Source: Synaphobranchus kaupii | Lineage: Eukaryota; Chordata; Actinopteri; Anguilliformes; Synaphobranchidae | NCBI GenBank assembly: GCA_029718625.1 | Contig: CM056380.1 | Span: forward strand, 14,684,786 to 14,748,785 | Reading direction: 5' to 3' | DNA: 64,000 nucleotides | Shown: piece after piece, positions 46,397 through 57,800 of the stretch | Numbering within the stretch: the stretch's first letter is position 1 | Layout of the letters: each line of letters starts with the position of its first letter | The notes under the pieces: generated by a model | Databases searched by the model: none | The model's input: the letters and a program-made list of their open reading frames with translations, nothing else | Told to the model about the DNA's origin: nothing | Made by a program: the position numbers and the translations under genes

Positions 46397-46660
46397 ATGT
46401 ACTGCCTTCAGTGGTTGTTGCCGGTCCTTCTCATCCCGAAACCGTTGAACCCGGCCTTATGGTTCAACCACTCAATGTTTATGGGCTTTTACCTGCTCAG
46501 CTTTCTGTTGGAGAGGAAGCCGTGCACCATCTGTGCCTTGGTCTTCCTGGCAGCCCTGTTTCTCCTCTGTTATAGCTGCTGGGGAAACTGCTTCTTGTAC
46601 CACTGCCACGATTCTCCCCTGCCGGACTCGGCCCACGACCCCAGCGTCGTGGGCACCTAG
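46397..46660 (+). CDS. blcap: Bladder cancer-associated protein (BLCAP), complete
   Basis: 87 residues, the same length as the mammalian protein and almost identical to it: [20 protein letters not shown] at the start, [20 protein letters not shown] in the middle and DPSVVGT at the end. BLCAP is a small two-pass membrane protein studied as a growth regulator; its biochemical role is not established. Hydrophobic stretches lie at about residues 20-38 and 45-66, with Cys-rich [13 protein letters not shown] following. The CDS is intronless. The Y2, Q5 and K15 codons recoded by A-to-I editing in mammals are still TAC, CAG and AAA, so the editable adenosines are present. Confidence 0.98.
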   Translation: MYCLQWLLPVLLIPKPLNPALWFNHSMFMGFYLLSFLLERKPCTICALVFLAALFLLCYSCWGNCFLYHCHDSPLPDSAHDPSVVGT

Positions 46661-47304
46661 ATGCCTCTGTCCGCAGTGTGAACCAAGCTCCTGTGCTGAC
46701 TTGCCATCTACAAGGACACTGGACAATCTGTATCTAGACTGTGAATAACATCCCGACTTTGGACTCTCAAGTCTGCGAAGAACGTCGTATTTCCTCGGCC
46801 CCTGCCTCTGTATCGGCAGGACAGGTCACGTCATTCTCCACCGTAACCATCCCGATTTGAGTGTAAAGGCCCCCCTTCACCACTGCCCTGCATCCACCAT
46901 CAGCATTACTGGATCTACGATTTGCATGGGTTGACTAGCGCCCCACCCCCCCCGTATTGCCGATAAGTTCACGCATCCGTTTGTGTTTTTGTCATAACAC
47001 GATGCTGATATTTCCCAAAATGGTAGAGAGCAGTGTTTTGAGTGTGTGTGCGCGCGTGTGTGTTTCGGTTGTGGAAGTGGAATACTATTTGGAATGAGTT
47101 GAGTCTTAAGTGTTACATGGCTGGAAAAAGAAACAACAAAAAATCTTACGTGAATAACTGTGACCCGCTGTAGACTGGTGGATGTCTGACGCCTCACAGA
47201 ATCGGCAGAGAAATTGGAACAATCACAAGTTCGATGGGCGTCGTCTCCAAATTCTGTGTAGTAAGGTGGTATTGGCACACTGTAATTGATATATCACCTA
47301 ATTT

Positions 47305-47310
47305 AATAAA
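47305..47310 (+). promoter_or_regulatory. blcap polyadenylation signal
   Basis: AATAAA about 645 bases after the stop codon, followed by a G/T-rich stretch. Confidence 0.7.
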
Positions 47311-47330
47311 GATGGGTTTTTAAAAACTAG

Positions 47331-50300
47331 ACGGGAGTTATTTTCAATGTGCTAGAAATGAATGAGATGGGGGTTTGTCTCACGTCGATTTTCCCCCCCC
47401 CGTGTTGAGTGAGAATACTGGACACAGCAGCTGCTGTTATCCATCGCAGATTAGATTGACTGCGAGGTCTGCTGCCAGCAAATCTTGGGATGAACTGCTA
47501 TCGGAGTTATACTTAGCGAGCGTGTACTTGGGGGGAAGACCTTTAGCCGAGCTTGATCCGCTTCAATGAAAATCCACAATAATGTTATAGGATTGAAGAC
47601 GACATGACATTTCTCTGGTACTTTTGTATCTGTTTAGAAAGCTTTAGGACCGATTGGGGAATGAGTGAATGCTTGATAAGAGGTCTGGGGTTCAATTATA
47701 CTATGCACCTCTTGGAGTGACAATGGAACTGATAAGCACAGTGTTGAAACCTCTCCACACACAATGTTCAATGAGTTTTGCCCTGTCCGCTCTTAAAAGA
47801 TGCATTTTTGACAATGAAACCCAGAAAAGAAAAAAAACTCCATTTGTACTGTGTGTTTTGTAATACATGTTGGCAACAGCCAATGATACACCGTTTGCTA
47901 TTATGAGATTAGAGTACATAGTTCTGATTTGATCCTTTGTGAAATTGTGTGGAACCCACATATTTGTATTTGAAATTTCTGCTGTATCATTATTCTAGGT
48001 CTGTCAATGTTTTTTTTTGTCCTTCCTTTCAGTTTGAAACCTTCGGGCCAATTGAAGTAGATTTCTCATGTATATAAATTAGGTTTTGAATGATGCACAC
48101 CTTTGTGCTCAGTTTTCTAATGTGTGGGTAGGTCCCAAGCCCATGTCAGTCCGGATCAGTTTGGTTTGTGGGATCAGGTGGGTTATGTTCCTCAGCCATC
48201 TGGAGATGCACTGGGGAAAAATAAAAGAAATGTATCTATTGGGTACTGGGAATGAACAGCAATGCTTTTGGGCTCTGAAATGTGGGTGGGTGCAGGGCGG
48301 GGGGGGGGGGGTAAAATTCCCACAATCCCTTGATGTTCCACAGCCTTCAGAAATGTCAGCCATTTTGACAGATGAGAAGTTCAGAACTGTAAACATATGG
48401 CGGTTTGCTCAGGCGCTCTCCGCTAACATGTCCCCTGCAGCTCCTCCGCATGCCTCTTCAATTCAGCGCGAGATCATATGACCCAGAGCTTTCTATTTTC
48501 ATTCTGTCTGTACGGAGAGGCGTAACTGGAGCTTTTGATATCTAATACAAGAAATAATCGCAGGCATAAAATTAGCAGCTGCCTCTAGCCTCTGCTTGGC
48601 TTCTGGCCTGTTGAGAGAAGAGTTGTGCAGTAGGGGCTGTTGGCACGGTTACCGGCATGTTTATGCATTTTAAACTAGTATTCACAGATCACAAAACTAC
48701 ATAGGCGGGGCACAATGACTAATGTGTAGAAAATTGCTGTTAGAGCTTTTTACGAAACCTTTTTTTTATTTTATTTTTTATTTCCTTATGCTTGATGAAG
48801 CAGATGAACCAATCATTGTTACTGCTTACTATCCACATTGGATGTAAGGTTTTGGAAATCCTTTGGTATTATTTCGCTTCACCGCGGTACCCGTCTGAAT
48901 TTCAGACGTGCGCTTGCGGTGATTAGTACGGGCCCTGAAACGGGTGGCGGTGTTGAGGGGGGGAAAAATGTACGCTTAATGTTTTGCCGTTCAGAGACTT
49001 GCGCCGGAACAAAAACGGCGGTGCAGCAAACCCACATTAGGGAATGACGAGGTCATGTTGAACCCAGTGTAATGACAGTGCGGACTTCTGCATTACGGTA
49101 TTGCAAACAAACAAGCGGATGCTTTTTTTTTTTTTTATATAACCGGGGCTTTTCGCTGACTGCGTTGTCGGTTATCGAGACGCTAGTGTTCTTTTGTTTT
49201 CTGTGGATTTGTTGTGTTCTCCTTCAGTTGGAACACTGCCAATGGGTGCTTTCGAAAGCTGTGAGCCTCCCTCTCGTCTCAGCCCTGTCGCCCCCACCCT
49301 TCCTCTTACCCATTTTCTGCCCCCCCCCCCCCCTCTTTGCTCCGCCCCTCCTCATTTTCTTCATTGCTTATCTGTGTACATACAGCCTGTTGCATGGGAT
49401 GGCAATCAGCACCAAATCATTTTTTTTTTTTTTTTTAAATGCACCAATTCAATAAATGTTTTAACATACGACTGGTCTTTCCCCTACCTCTTTTCACTGC
49501 AGGCACCGCAGTTTTCTTTGGAATTCATAAGTAATGAGTAGTACTGAGCCACGTTGGATATTTATGACTTTTTGGGTGTATCTAACAGGGAGGCATCGCT
49601 GCTGTCTCAGAACGGCTAGCATTGCTGAAGCACAGAGCCCTCGCTTCTCCAGTTGAAATTGGAGTTGCTTTGACTTTCCTGTAACGTTCTGAAAAGCTGC
49701 TGTTTCTGCACAGTATTTCTCTTCACACAGTTATAGATAGAGATTAATGTGAAGGGAAACTCAAAAATGCATGAATTGTATTAAATCGGCCCCTATGGAC
49801 ACTTAATTTGAAGTATAGGTTAACGGCATCTTTATTTCTTGCTTTTGGTCTGGTTTTCCAAACGGTCTTTCAGTTCTTCCTATAACGTCAAATGTCCACC
49901 ACTTCTGTGAGGCTAATTACCAAAAAAAGGAAATTAGTTATGTTGTACTGATTATACCCACAGCACAGAATGGGAGCAATGTTTTCAAATTGAATAGATA
50001 GTTTAGATTGTCTGTGGCAATCCTTTAGAAATTCATAATCTCTGCGGCGTTCAGTGCTTGCCAAACGCCAAGTGAAGAGTCCATTATTCTCTCTTTTGGA
50101 AAGATCCACATTTTGTTGGCAAACTGTCAAAATGAGGAATATAATCTGATGCTTGGTTGTCAGATGAATTTGTATGCTGGTTGCAAAAACCACTGCAGGT
50201 GCACATTTTATGCTTGACAGATTTAAAGGCAGTCAATAAAAATGTCGTAGGCAAGAGGTACTGAAGAAATGTATTCTATGAACAACTTCCTCATTTCATG

Positions 50301-50752
50301 GACACGTTTCTCTTCCCCGGGTATGAAAGAAGCACTTGGGTCTAAGACTGATGCAGAATGCTCAGTCTGAAAAAAAGTTAATGAAAAATGAAAACGGTTA
50401 TCGTTAACATCCCAACTAAATCGAAGATTTTGTTAAATTTCACCAGCCGACGTAAAATGTGTGGCTGGGGAATAAAATGAATGTGTCTTGGGTGAAAGGC
50501 AGTGTAATTATTACCCCTCTTGGACCTGCCTATACAGTTACCACTGTAGCCGTTACATAATGGATGGTTTTACTGCGTAATCGCTGCAGTATATAAATGT
50601 GTCCGTTGCATGATTTGTGATGGCAGGATATGGGATTTCCTGAACTGCAGCGATTGCTTTCACGTGTAATTGCAATAGTAAAAATAAATTGTTCTGGCTT
50701 CCATTAATCTCATTTTCAGTAGTGATTAGCTTTAGCCTTAGCAGAATACACA
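47331..50752. other. Intergenic between blcap and the RIPOR-like gene
   Basis: No recognised gene. Homopolymers are found at 48299-48311 (G), 49121-49135 (T) and 49415-49436 (T), with a C-rich run at 49321-49332. The ORFs at 48086-48481 and 49072-49541 span these low-complexity runs and are not supported. Confidence 0.4.
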
Positions 50753-50933
50753 CAGGGCTTGATTTACTAAGACCTTTAGCGTGTGCAAAACCTTTAAGCG
50801 CACGCAAAACCAATAACATGACAAATGATCGGTCATGGTATTTGTCTTGCACTGATCATTCATTGTGTTATTAGTTTTGCGTGTGCTAAAACGTTTTAGC
50901 ACACGCTAAAGGTCTTAGTAAATCAGGCCCTTG
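50753..50933. mobile_element. 181-bp hairpin MITE
   Basis: The ends CAGGGCTTGATTTACTAAGA and TCTTAGTAAATCAGGCCCTTG are inverted, continuing through CCTTTAGCGTGTGC / GCACACGCTAAAGG. The CAGGG start suggests hAT, but no clear 8-bp target duplication was found. Confidence 0.75.
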
Positions 50934-51057
50934 AAATGGCTTAACTCTGAGCACTATAGTCAGGAAACACAACTTTTATTTGTACAGGAGGACTTCAGTG
51001 TGAAAAAACATGTCTTCCCGTTTTTTCGCAAACCTCTTGGCAGGAGAACAAGATATC

Positions 51058-51212
51058 AGGATTGCGAAAATGGGTGGAGCTACCATTAGCTGTATAATAG
51101 CTGCCATGTTTGAACCAATCAAAAGCTTCCGTTCTTTACAACGAAATACAATGATTGGTTCAGATCAGCAAGTTAATATCTCAGATGTTGGCTCCACCCA
51201 TTAATTTTGAAC
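51058..51212. repeat. Imperfect inverted repeat, possible MITE
   Basis: AAAATGGGTGGAGC near 51068 pairs with GGCTCCACCCATTAATTTT near 51190, and GAACCAATC pairs with GATTGGTTC in the interior. The arms are diverged. Confidence 0.5.
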
Positions 51213-51785
51213 CCTTTGTAATGTTAAGCAATTGAATAGAAATCTTTACTCAGAGCTGGATCTATACAACTAATGTGTGGCTCGAAATATGGTTTAAATG
51301 CTTATGTCCAACCTCATTCTTTCCTTGGATTTCTTTTAAAATGTGCCCTTTGATGACCCAACACACACATCCTGAGATCACTGCTGTTGTGTAACTGGAG
51401 CAATATTTAAGAGTTATAATTCAGTCCTCTAAACAGTTCTATACATCATCATACTGACATCATATATTTTTCTATATTAAACCAATACTGAAGTGCATAT
51501 TAATGAAATATACTAAGCATTATTTATAATTACATGAAAAATGTTTTACATCGGTTGGAACCTGATAATTCTGTAAAAGTTTGTTCAAACTTGTTTTGTA
51601 AAGTCACTGCCTTTATAACGATTGACACTCCATTGGTCTTCACTGATCAGCAGGAAGCTCTAGTCCTATTGGATGTCTTGCCATTGCGCTTGGCCCGGTG
51701 ACCTTTAACCTTTGCCCTCCCATCAAAGCTGTGTGGCCCAGGAGCACTGCTGGGAAAAGAAGGAGGTGGGTGGTACACGGTTCCT
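51213..51785. other. Downstream of the RIPOR-like gene (3'UTR and beyond)
   Basis: The probable 3'UTR on the minus strand. No canonical AATAAA could be placed close to the stop. Confidence 0.4.
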
Positions 51786-51886
51786 TCATAAAATGGTGAT
51801 TTCAGTGTCCAGATTCCTGTACGCCTCCTCCTGGAGCTCGCAGTGAATCTGATCCATTCTCTGAAAGGCGGAGTGGCCTTTTTTAC
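51786..51886 (-). CDS. ripor3: RIPOR-like last coding exon with stop
   Basis: 101 nt. Acceptor CTCTCTTTCCCAG. Two bases complete a Gly codon, then [32 protein letters not shown] and TGA (51786-51788). Confidence 0.75.
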
Positions 51887-54800
51887 CTGGGAAAGAGAGG
51901 AAGAAGAGGAGCAAAAGATAGAGATGAAGACTAAGCAAGGGAAAAAGGACACAGACCCTGCTGGGCTTCAAAGACGATCGATTTTGGGGAAGCTTTTGTT
52001 CATTATGTGCCATTTCCTGGGTTCCTGAAGGTGAGACCACGCATCACCGCGCCGCTACTGTAAGGCGCACTCCGGGGACATGGCGTTAGCCTCCGTTACA
52101 TCATTTTCATTGAACAGCTGCTCCTGTCACCATGGAGATTGTGAGTGCATCCACCTGAGGTACTTGAGCAACAGTGTCAGACCTGGCTGTCTGGCAGGTT
52201 ACCTGGTTATGCGCTGATCAGTTGACTGGTTTTGTATGTGTGTGTGCGTGTGCGCTGAACAATAAGCTAAGTATTTTGTTTGGTTGGCTGGCTGGGGCTC
52301 GCAATATGTGCACATTGTATGCACATTCCCGACAATAAAGTCAGTTTGTCAACAGCGGTACACCTATGAAAAAAGCGTCTGCGAAATGTGTGTTATGTAA
52401 TATACAGATGAGGGACAGCAGCCAAGCGGTCCTGACAAAAGTTTATAGCCGGATTTTCTTTGCATCTCATTTCAGGTTAGCCTTATAAATTAAATTCAAA
52501 AGACGTATCTTACAATATGTATCCGGATATTGTACCATTTTTGATGCACGATGTACTTGTTCGATGCAGCCACACTCCCTAACATGCATGTGTATAGCCA
52601 CCCTCCACCAGTAGGCTACTAGAGCCCGTTCAGCTAATAATCTGTGAAAATAAGACACGAGACCAGGGCTGCAGCGTGAGTAGGCTTTCCGTTCATCCCT
52701 GAGCTTTCCTCCTCCTTTAGGCTATCCCTGGTCCTAGTGAGATTACGCTTTTGACAGTGCGTGTGCTTTTTGGATGGACCGTGACTCTTCACAGTGAGTC
52801 TTGTGTGTTAAACAGGCAAACGAAAGAACCCTTGCCGGAACTTTCCTCAAACGAGTTATTGCAAAACCAGTCTTTATATAAATATAATCAAGCCGCTCCA
52901 CCTTTACTGGCTTCTCTTGTATTCCAGTATCTGAGTCTTACCCTTTGATGCGGTTCACGCCTATATACTTAACACATATATAGGACAAATACAGATGAAA
53001 TAAGCCTGCGGAATTAAAAGTCGACTGCGTTGTACAAACTTAATGAAAGGTGCTCATCATGGGACCTGTGCACCTGTGTTGAATGAGGAATACACAGCAG
53101 CCATTTCACAAATAACCATGCTGTGTATTCAGTAATAGAATCTAATTAACACTGGCATTGATTCAGTTTAAGTAGCTGGCGTTCTGTTTTTACTGCTGGC
53201 ATATAAAACTGGATACATTTACTTCTGCAATAGATATCAGCACCGGTTGTACAGAGAATAAACGTGTCGATGATACATGGATGGATTAATGCAAGTAGGA
53301 GGGATTTCACTTAGAGCTCCTGGCTGCAGCAGGTTCATAAAGATATGGACCTGTATTCAATCAACATTGGTTAACTTTGACTTGCAAGTAAACACAAGCT
53401 TTATGATTTTTCTTCACAACTCCTAGCTAATTTGTTTTTGTGATGGCTGAACTATAGACGTATTACTTTTAATTGTTAGTCAACGTTAAGGACAAATGTT
53501 GATTGAAGCCAGCCATTATGTTTTGTAGCTGCTGTACTGACATTTTATTGGGCAGACAGGCTGTATATTCACTGGTCATCCATGAGTTTATCATGGTCAG
53601 TCAAGAATTATTATTAATTAACCAAACTGGTTATACCAAAAAAAAGTTAGCCAAAATCTGAATACTTTACTAAAAGCATAATTGCATAAATACTCACGTT
53701 TCTGTTAATGCTCAGTTTAATGTTTATAATCGGGTTAATATAGATTTTGTAACGTATAGTTATTTTTGCTATGTGAATGTAGTATGACAGGGCTCTTCAA
53801 CCTTATTCCGCAAGGGCCGGTGTGGGCTTTTGTTCCAAACAAGCAGTTACACACCTGATTCTACTAATCAAGGTCCTTAGCAAAGACTCTAGTGATTGAT
53901 TAGTAGAATCAGGTGTGTAACTGCTTGTTTGTAACAAAAGCCCGCACCCACACCGGCCCTTGCGGGAAAAGGTTGAATACCCCTGTAGTATGATATTACT
54001 AAGAATGTAGTAAGATATTATTTCCATTCAGAAATCATAAAAAATAAATAACTATTTAGCCACAAGCACAATGTTTAAGACATACAGTAACTGAAATGTC
54101 TTAATTTAATTTTTCATCTGAACCGCAGCCTCCACTAAATTTTCTGAATCCATTATTTACGATGAGTTTCATTGTTGTGGGCTAAAGTATTATATGTGAA
54201 ACATTTGAAATGAGAGGTCACAGTTGTCAGAATCTGGTCCTGAAGGGCTGCAGTGTCTGCTGGTTGTCTGGACTTCCCATTTAAGGGGCGGATAGTTTTA
54301 AATATTACACCATATGAAATAAAGATTGTTGTCTGGCCTTCCCCTTTAAGGGACGGATAGTTTTAAATATTGAACCATATGAAATAAAGATTGTTGTCTG
54401 GCCTTTCCCTTTAAGGGGCGGATAGTTTTAAATATTGAACCATATGAAATAAAGATTGTTGTCTGGACTTCCCATTTAAGGGGCGGATAGTTTTAAATAT
54501 TGAACCATATGAAATAAAGATTGTTGTCTGGCCTTTCCCATTTAAGGGGCGGATAGTTTTAAATATTGAACCATATGAAATAAAGATTGTTGTCTGGCCT
54601 TTCCCTTTAAGGGGCGGATAGTTTTAAATATTAAACCATATGAAATAAAGATTGTTATCTGGACTTCCCCTTTAAGGGGTGAATAGTTTTAAATATTAAA
54701 CCATATGAAATAAAGATTGTTGGCGGATATATCTGAGGGCGCAGACGGCTGCGCAGAGGGCAGTAGTTACCGAAGGACAGCACGGTCTCCCGGGCCGCGC

Positions 54801-57800
54801 TGCGCACATCCTCGTCCGCGGACCACCACAGCTCGGCCACCTGCTCCACGCTCTCCACAGCCTGCGAAACCAGAGTAGCGCATCATAGCGCTTAATCCCG
54901 CTTTCACTCGGCCGTAACGCGGTCCCATCTCCTCCGGGGAGGAATAATCCGCACGTAATCCAGGCGGCAGGACCCCCCCACCCCCGGCTCCACAGATAAG
55001 CCCCCCGACAGAGTTACAGGCCCTGCTGAGGAGGCGCTTCTGAAACACTTCCCCTTCCTCATTTGGCCACCCGCTCGCCGTCAGTGAGCTGCGAGAAACC
55101 TCTCTTGCGCCGCTATAGGCCCAAACCGAAATCCGTCTGGAGCACAGCAGATAATTTTTTTAAATAAAAGCTCAGATAAAGCAAAAACCAAGCAGATTAG
55201 CATCCTGGGGAGGGAGGCGGGATTAGTGTTGAATCTGTTGAGATGGAGAGCATGCATTTCTGACCCCGGAGCAGAGACACACGTATGGGGCTGAGCGGAT
55301 CCTCGACGCACGCACGCACACACACACACACACACACGCCCGCGCTGTAACCCACAGAGACGGCCCCCGAGGGCCACACTCACCCTCAGACACTTCAACG
55401 CCAGGCAGGCCGCTAGCTGGCGCTCTGCGCTTCTGTCCCTCAGAATCTGTGTGTAATACACTACAGCCTGCAGTTAGAAACACAGGAAGAGCAATGGCAT
55501 TAATGATCACATTGGTGCGCTCATCAGCCTTTATAGCTGCTTATTATGCAGCAGGGATCTCACACTCACTGTGTCTGCTGCTTTTTCACATGTTCCTGTG
55601 CTTAAGTGCTTAATATAAGTCATCGATTGGCTAAAGAGTCTGCACACAAGTTGCTGATTGAAAGAAAGTCACAAAAGACCAGCCCTCCAGGACCAGTTTC
55701 ACGCCCCCGTTATACAGCCTCAGGCACTCTTAACAAGTTATAATTAACACATTTTTGGAGAATTACGAGCTCAAGCAATGCGTGCGTCACTTTGACGTTA
55801 ACATTTAAGGCGCCGAGCCTGGCCTTGTGCATAACAAAGCAGGAATGCTTAATGACCTGGATAGGCCTCTCAGTTCTCAGCCCCATAATTCTACTTAGAG
55901 CGCCGTGACAAGCCTGGGCTCGAACACCCCTGAGGGTCTCTAATTCTACTTCTTGACGTGTCGAGCTGTTCCACACATTGAGAACTGTCTCTTTTTTAAA
56001 AATACGGCCGATGCAGGTGTGATAGGGCCGTACCTTCGCCCTGAAGGGCCTACAGCCAGAGGCACCGCACAGGCAGGAGCTGGCGGCTCGGGACACTTTG
56101 TGGTTCTGGTCGGTCTGCAGGAGGGCCAGGAGCTCCAGCGTGCGGCCCAGCGGCTGCAGCTCGGCGACCCGCCTCCCTTTCAGCCTCTTCAGGGCCCTCC
56201 TCCTCTCCGGGCTCTCCAGCGCCCCCATCAGGTGCACTGCGGAAGGACGACAAGCAGTGATTGTCACCGGTGCAGGAATGCGACAAGGTATGGAGACGTT
56301 GGTTTTTCAGGTCAGCATTAATTTTATATTAAAGCACAACTGAACTTTGGTAGAACTTTGGGTTGTGTAGTTCTGGCCATGATATGCCCATTCCAGACTT
56401 TTTTGTATTTTATTTGGACCGTAGATCCGGTAGGTAATTCTTGCGCCAGAAACCGTGTTTAATGCGCTGATGCGTCAGAAACCACTCATTGGTCCAAATT
56501 TCCACGGAAGCAAGCGTTCCTACGGACGTTTTGCTCATCTTTTCTGGTAGCTTGCTAACAACATTGAAGAAAATAGAACATTTATAAATAATTTTCATTA
56601 CACAAAAAAAAATACGTAAGAAGACTGGTTATTGTTTGTATTGACAGAATCCGCTTCGTTCACGTTCGTATACGTCATTTTGAGACCGTTTTAATTTAAA
56701 AGTGAACGGAGAGCGACAAATACCCTATTCTGGATTATCACCCCAGGGGAGCACAGAGCAACTAACAAACATATTTCGCCACCATTTGGACTCATATCAT
56801 GGCCAGGCAACTACACAACCCAAAGTTCTACCAAAGTTCAGTTATGCTTTAATATGAATATTCTTTTTTTTAATGGCAGCACATGAGCGTTTAGAACACC
56901 TTCTCGTGGTGTCTCCCGTCAGTAACTCATGACTGCCAATCGCAGTCATGAGCGAAACAGAATTTGCCAAGTTAGGGCCCTCACCCGGGCTGGTGCTCGG
57001 CTGCAGTCGGGGAGGAGAGCCGGTGGTGATTACTCCGCTGGCCTCCAACCCAGAATACTGCAGCTGAACACCGAAGGACTCACCTCCAACAAGATCAGCG
57101 TCATTGAGGAGTTGGCCTATACCACCAAGGCCCTCGTCATCCTCCTCCAGGAGACCCATTGCTTTTCAGCAGATAAGCTAGTATTACCAAATTTCACACT
57201 AGCTGGGTCTATCCTAAGCAGGAAACACGGCCTTGCCACGTTTGTCCATGAAAGGCTGAGCTGGACTCTCGCCGATCAATCTCCGGCTGACTCGGAGATT
57301 GAGTGGTTGTGCGTGGACGTTGCCGGTTTTAAAATTGTAAACGTCTACAAGCCTCCCCCCTCGCGATTCACGCCGGTGTCTGTCCCGGTGTTCCCCCACC
57401 CCTGTCTCTATGCTGGCGACTTTAACTGTCAGCATGAAGACTGGGGGTACAATACCAACACGCCCAACGGAGAGAACCTGGCTGCTTGGGCAGCTAACAA
57501 CTGCCTGGCCCTGTTATACGATCCAAAGGGTGCAGCCAGCTTTCTCTCCGGTCGCTGGAACACTGGGACGAATCCTGACGTGGCATTTGCGAGTGTCGGT
57601 GCAGACAACCAGCTCCCGGACAGACGTGTGCTCGGAAAGTTCCCGCGGGTCCCAACATCGACCATCGCTGATAACCGTGCCTAAACTCGTGGACTCTATC
57701 CCGAGTGAGCCGGTGAAGCGATGGAATTTCCGTAAGGCCAATTGGAAACGCTTCCGCCTCTTCACTAACAAATCCACGTGGCGTCTCCCATCGCCTAATA

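Larger units (their letters stand above)
46350..47330 (+). other. blcap terminal exon with UTRs (inferred)
   Basis: The acceptor GTTTTTTGTGTTGGTCCAG ends at 46349, 47 bases before the ATG, placing the complete CDS in one exon as in mammals. AATAAA at 47305-47310 is the likely polyadenylation signal, giving a 3'UTR of about 670 bases. Confidence 0.65.

Noticed and set aside
48086..49541. Several ORFs between blcap and the RIPOR-like gene
   Set aside because: They cross homopolymer G, T and C runs and show no homology.
57410..57640. 5' extension of the long LINE ORF
   Set aside because: The first 75 or so codons overlap the endonuclease ORF in the wrong frame. The family-like sequence starts only after the frameshift.
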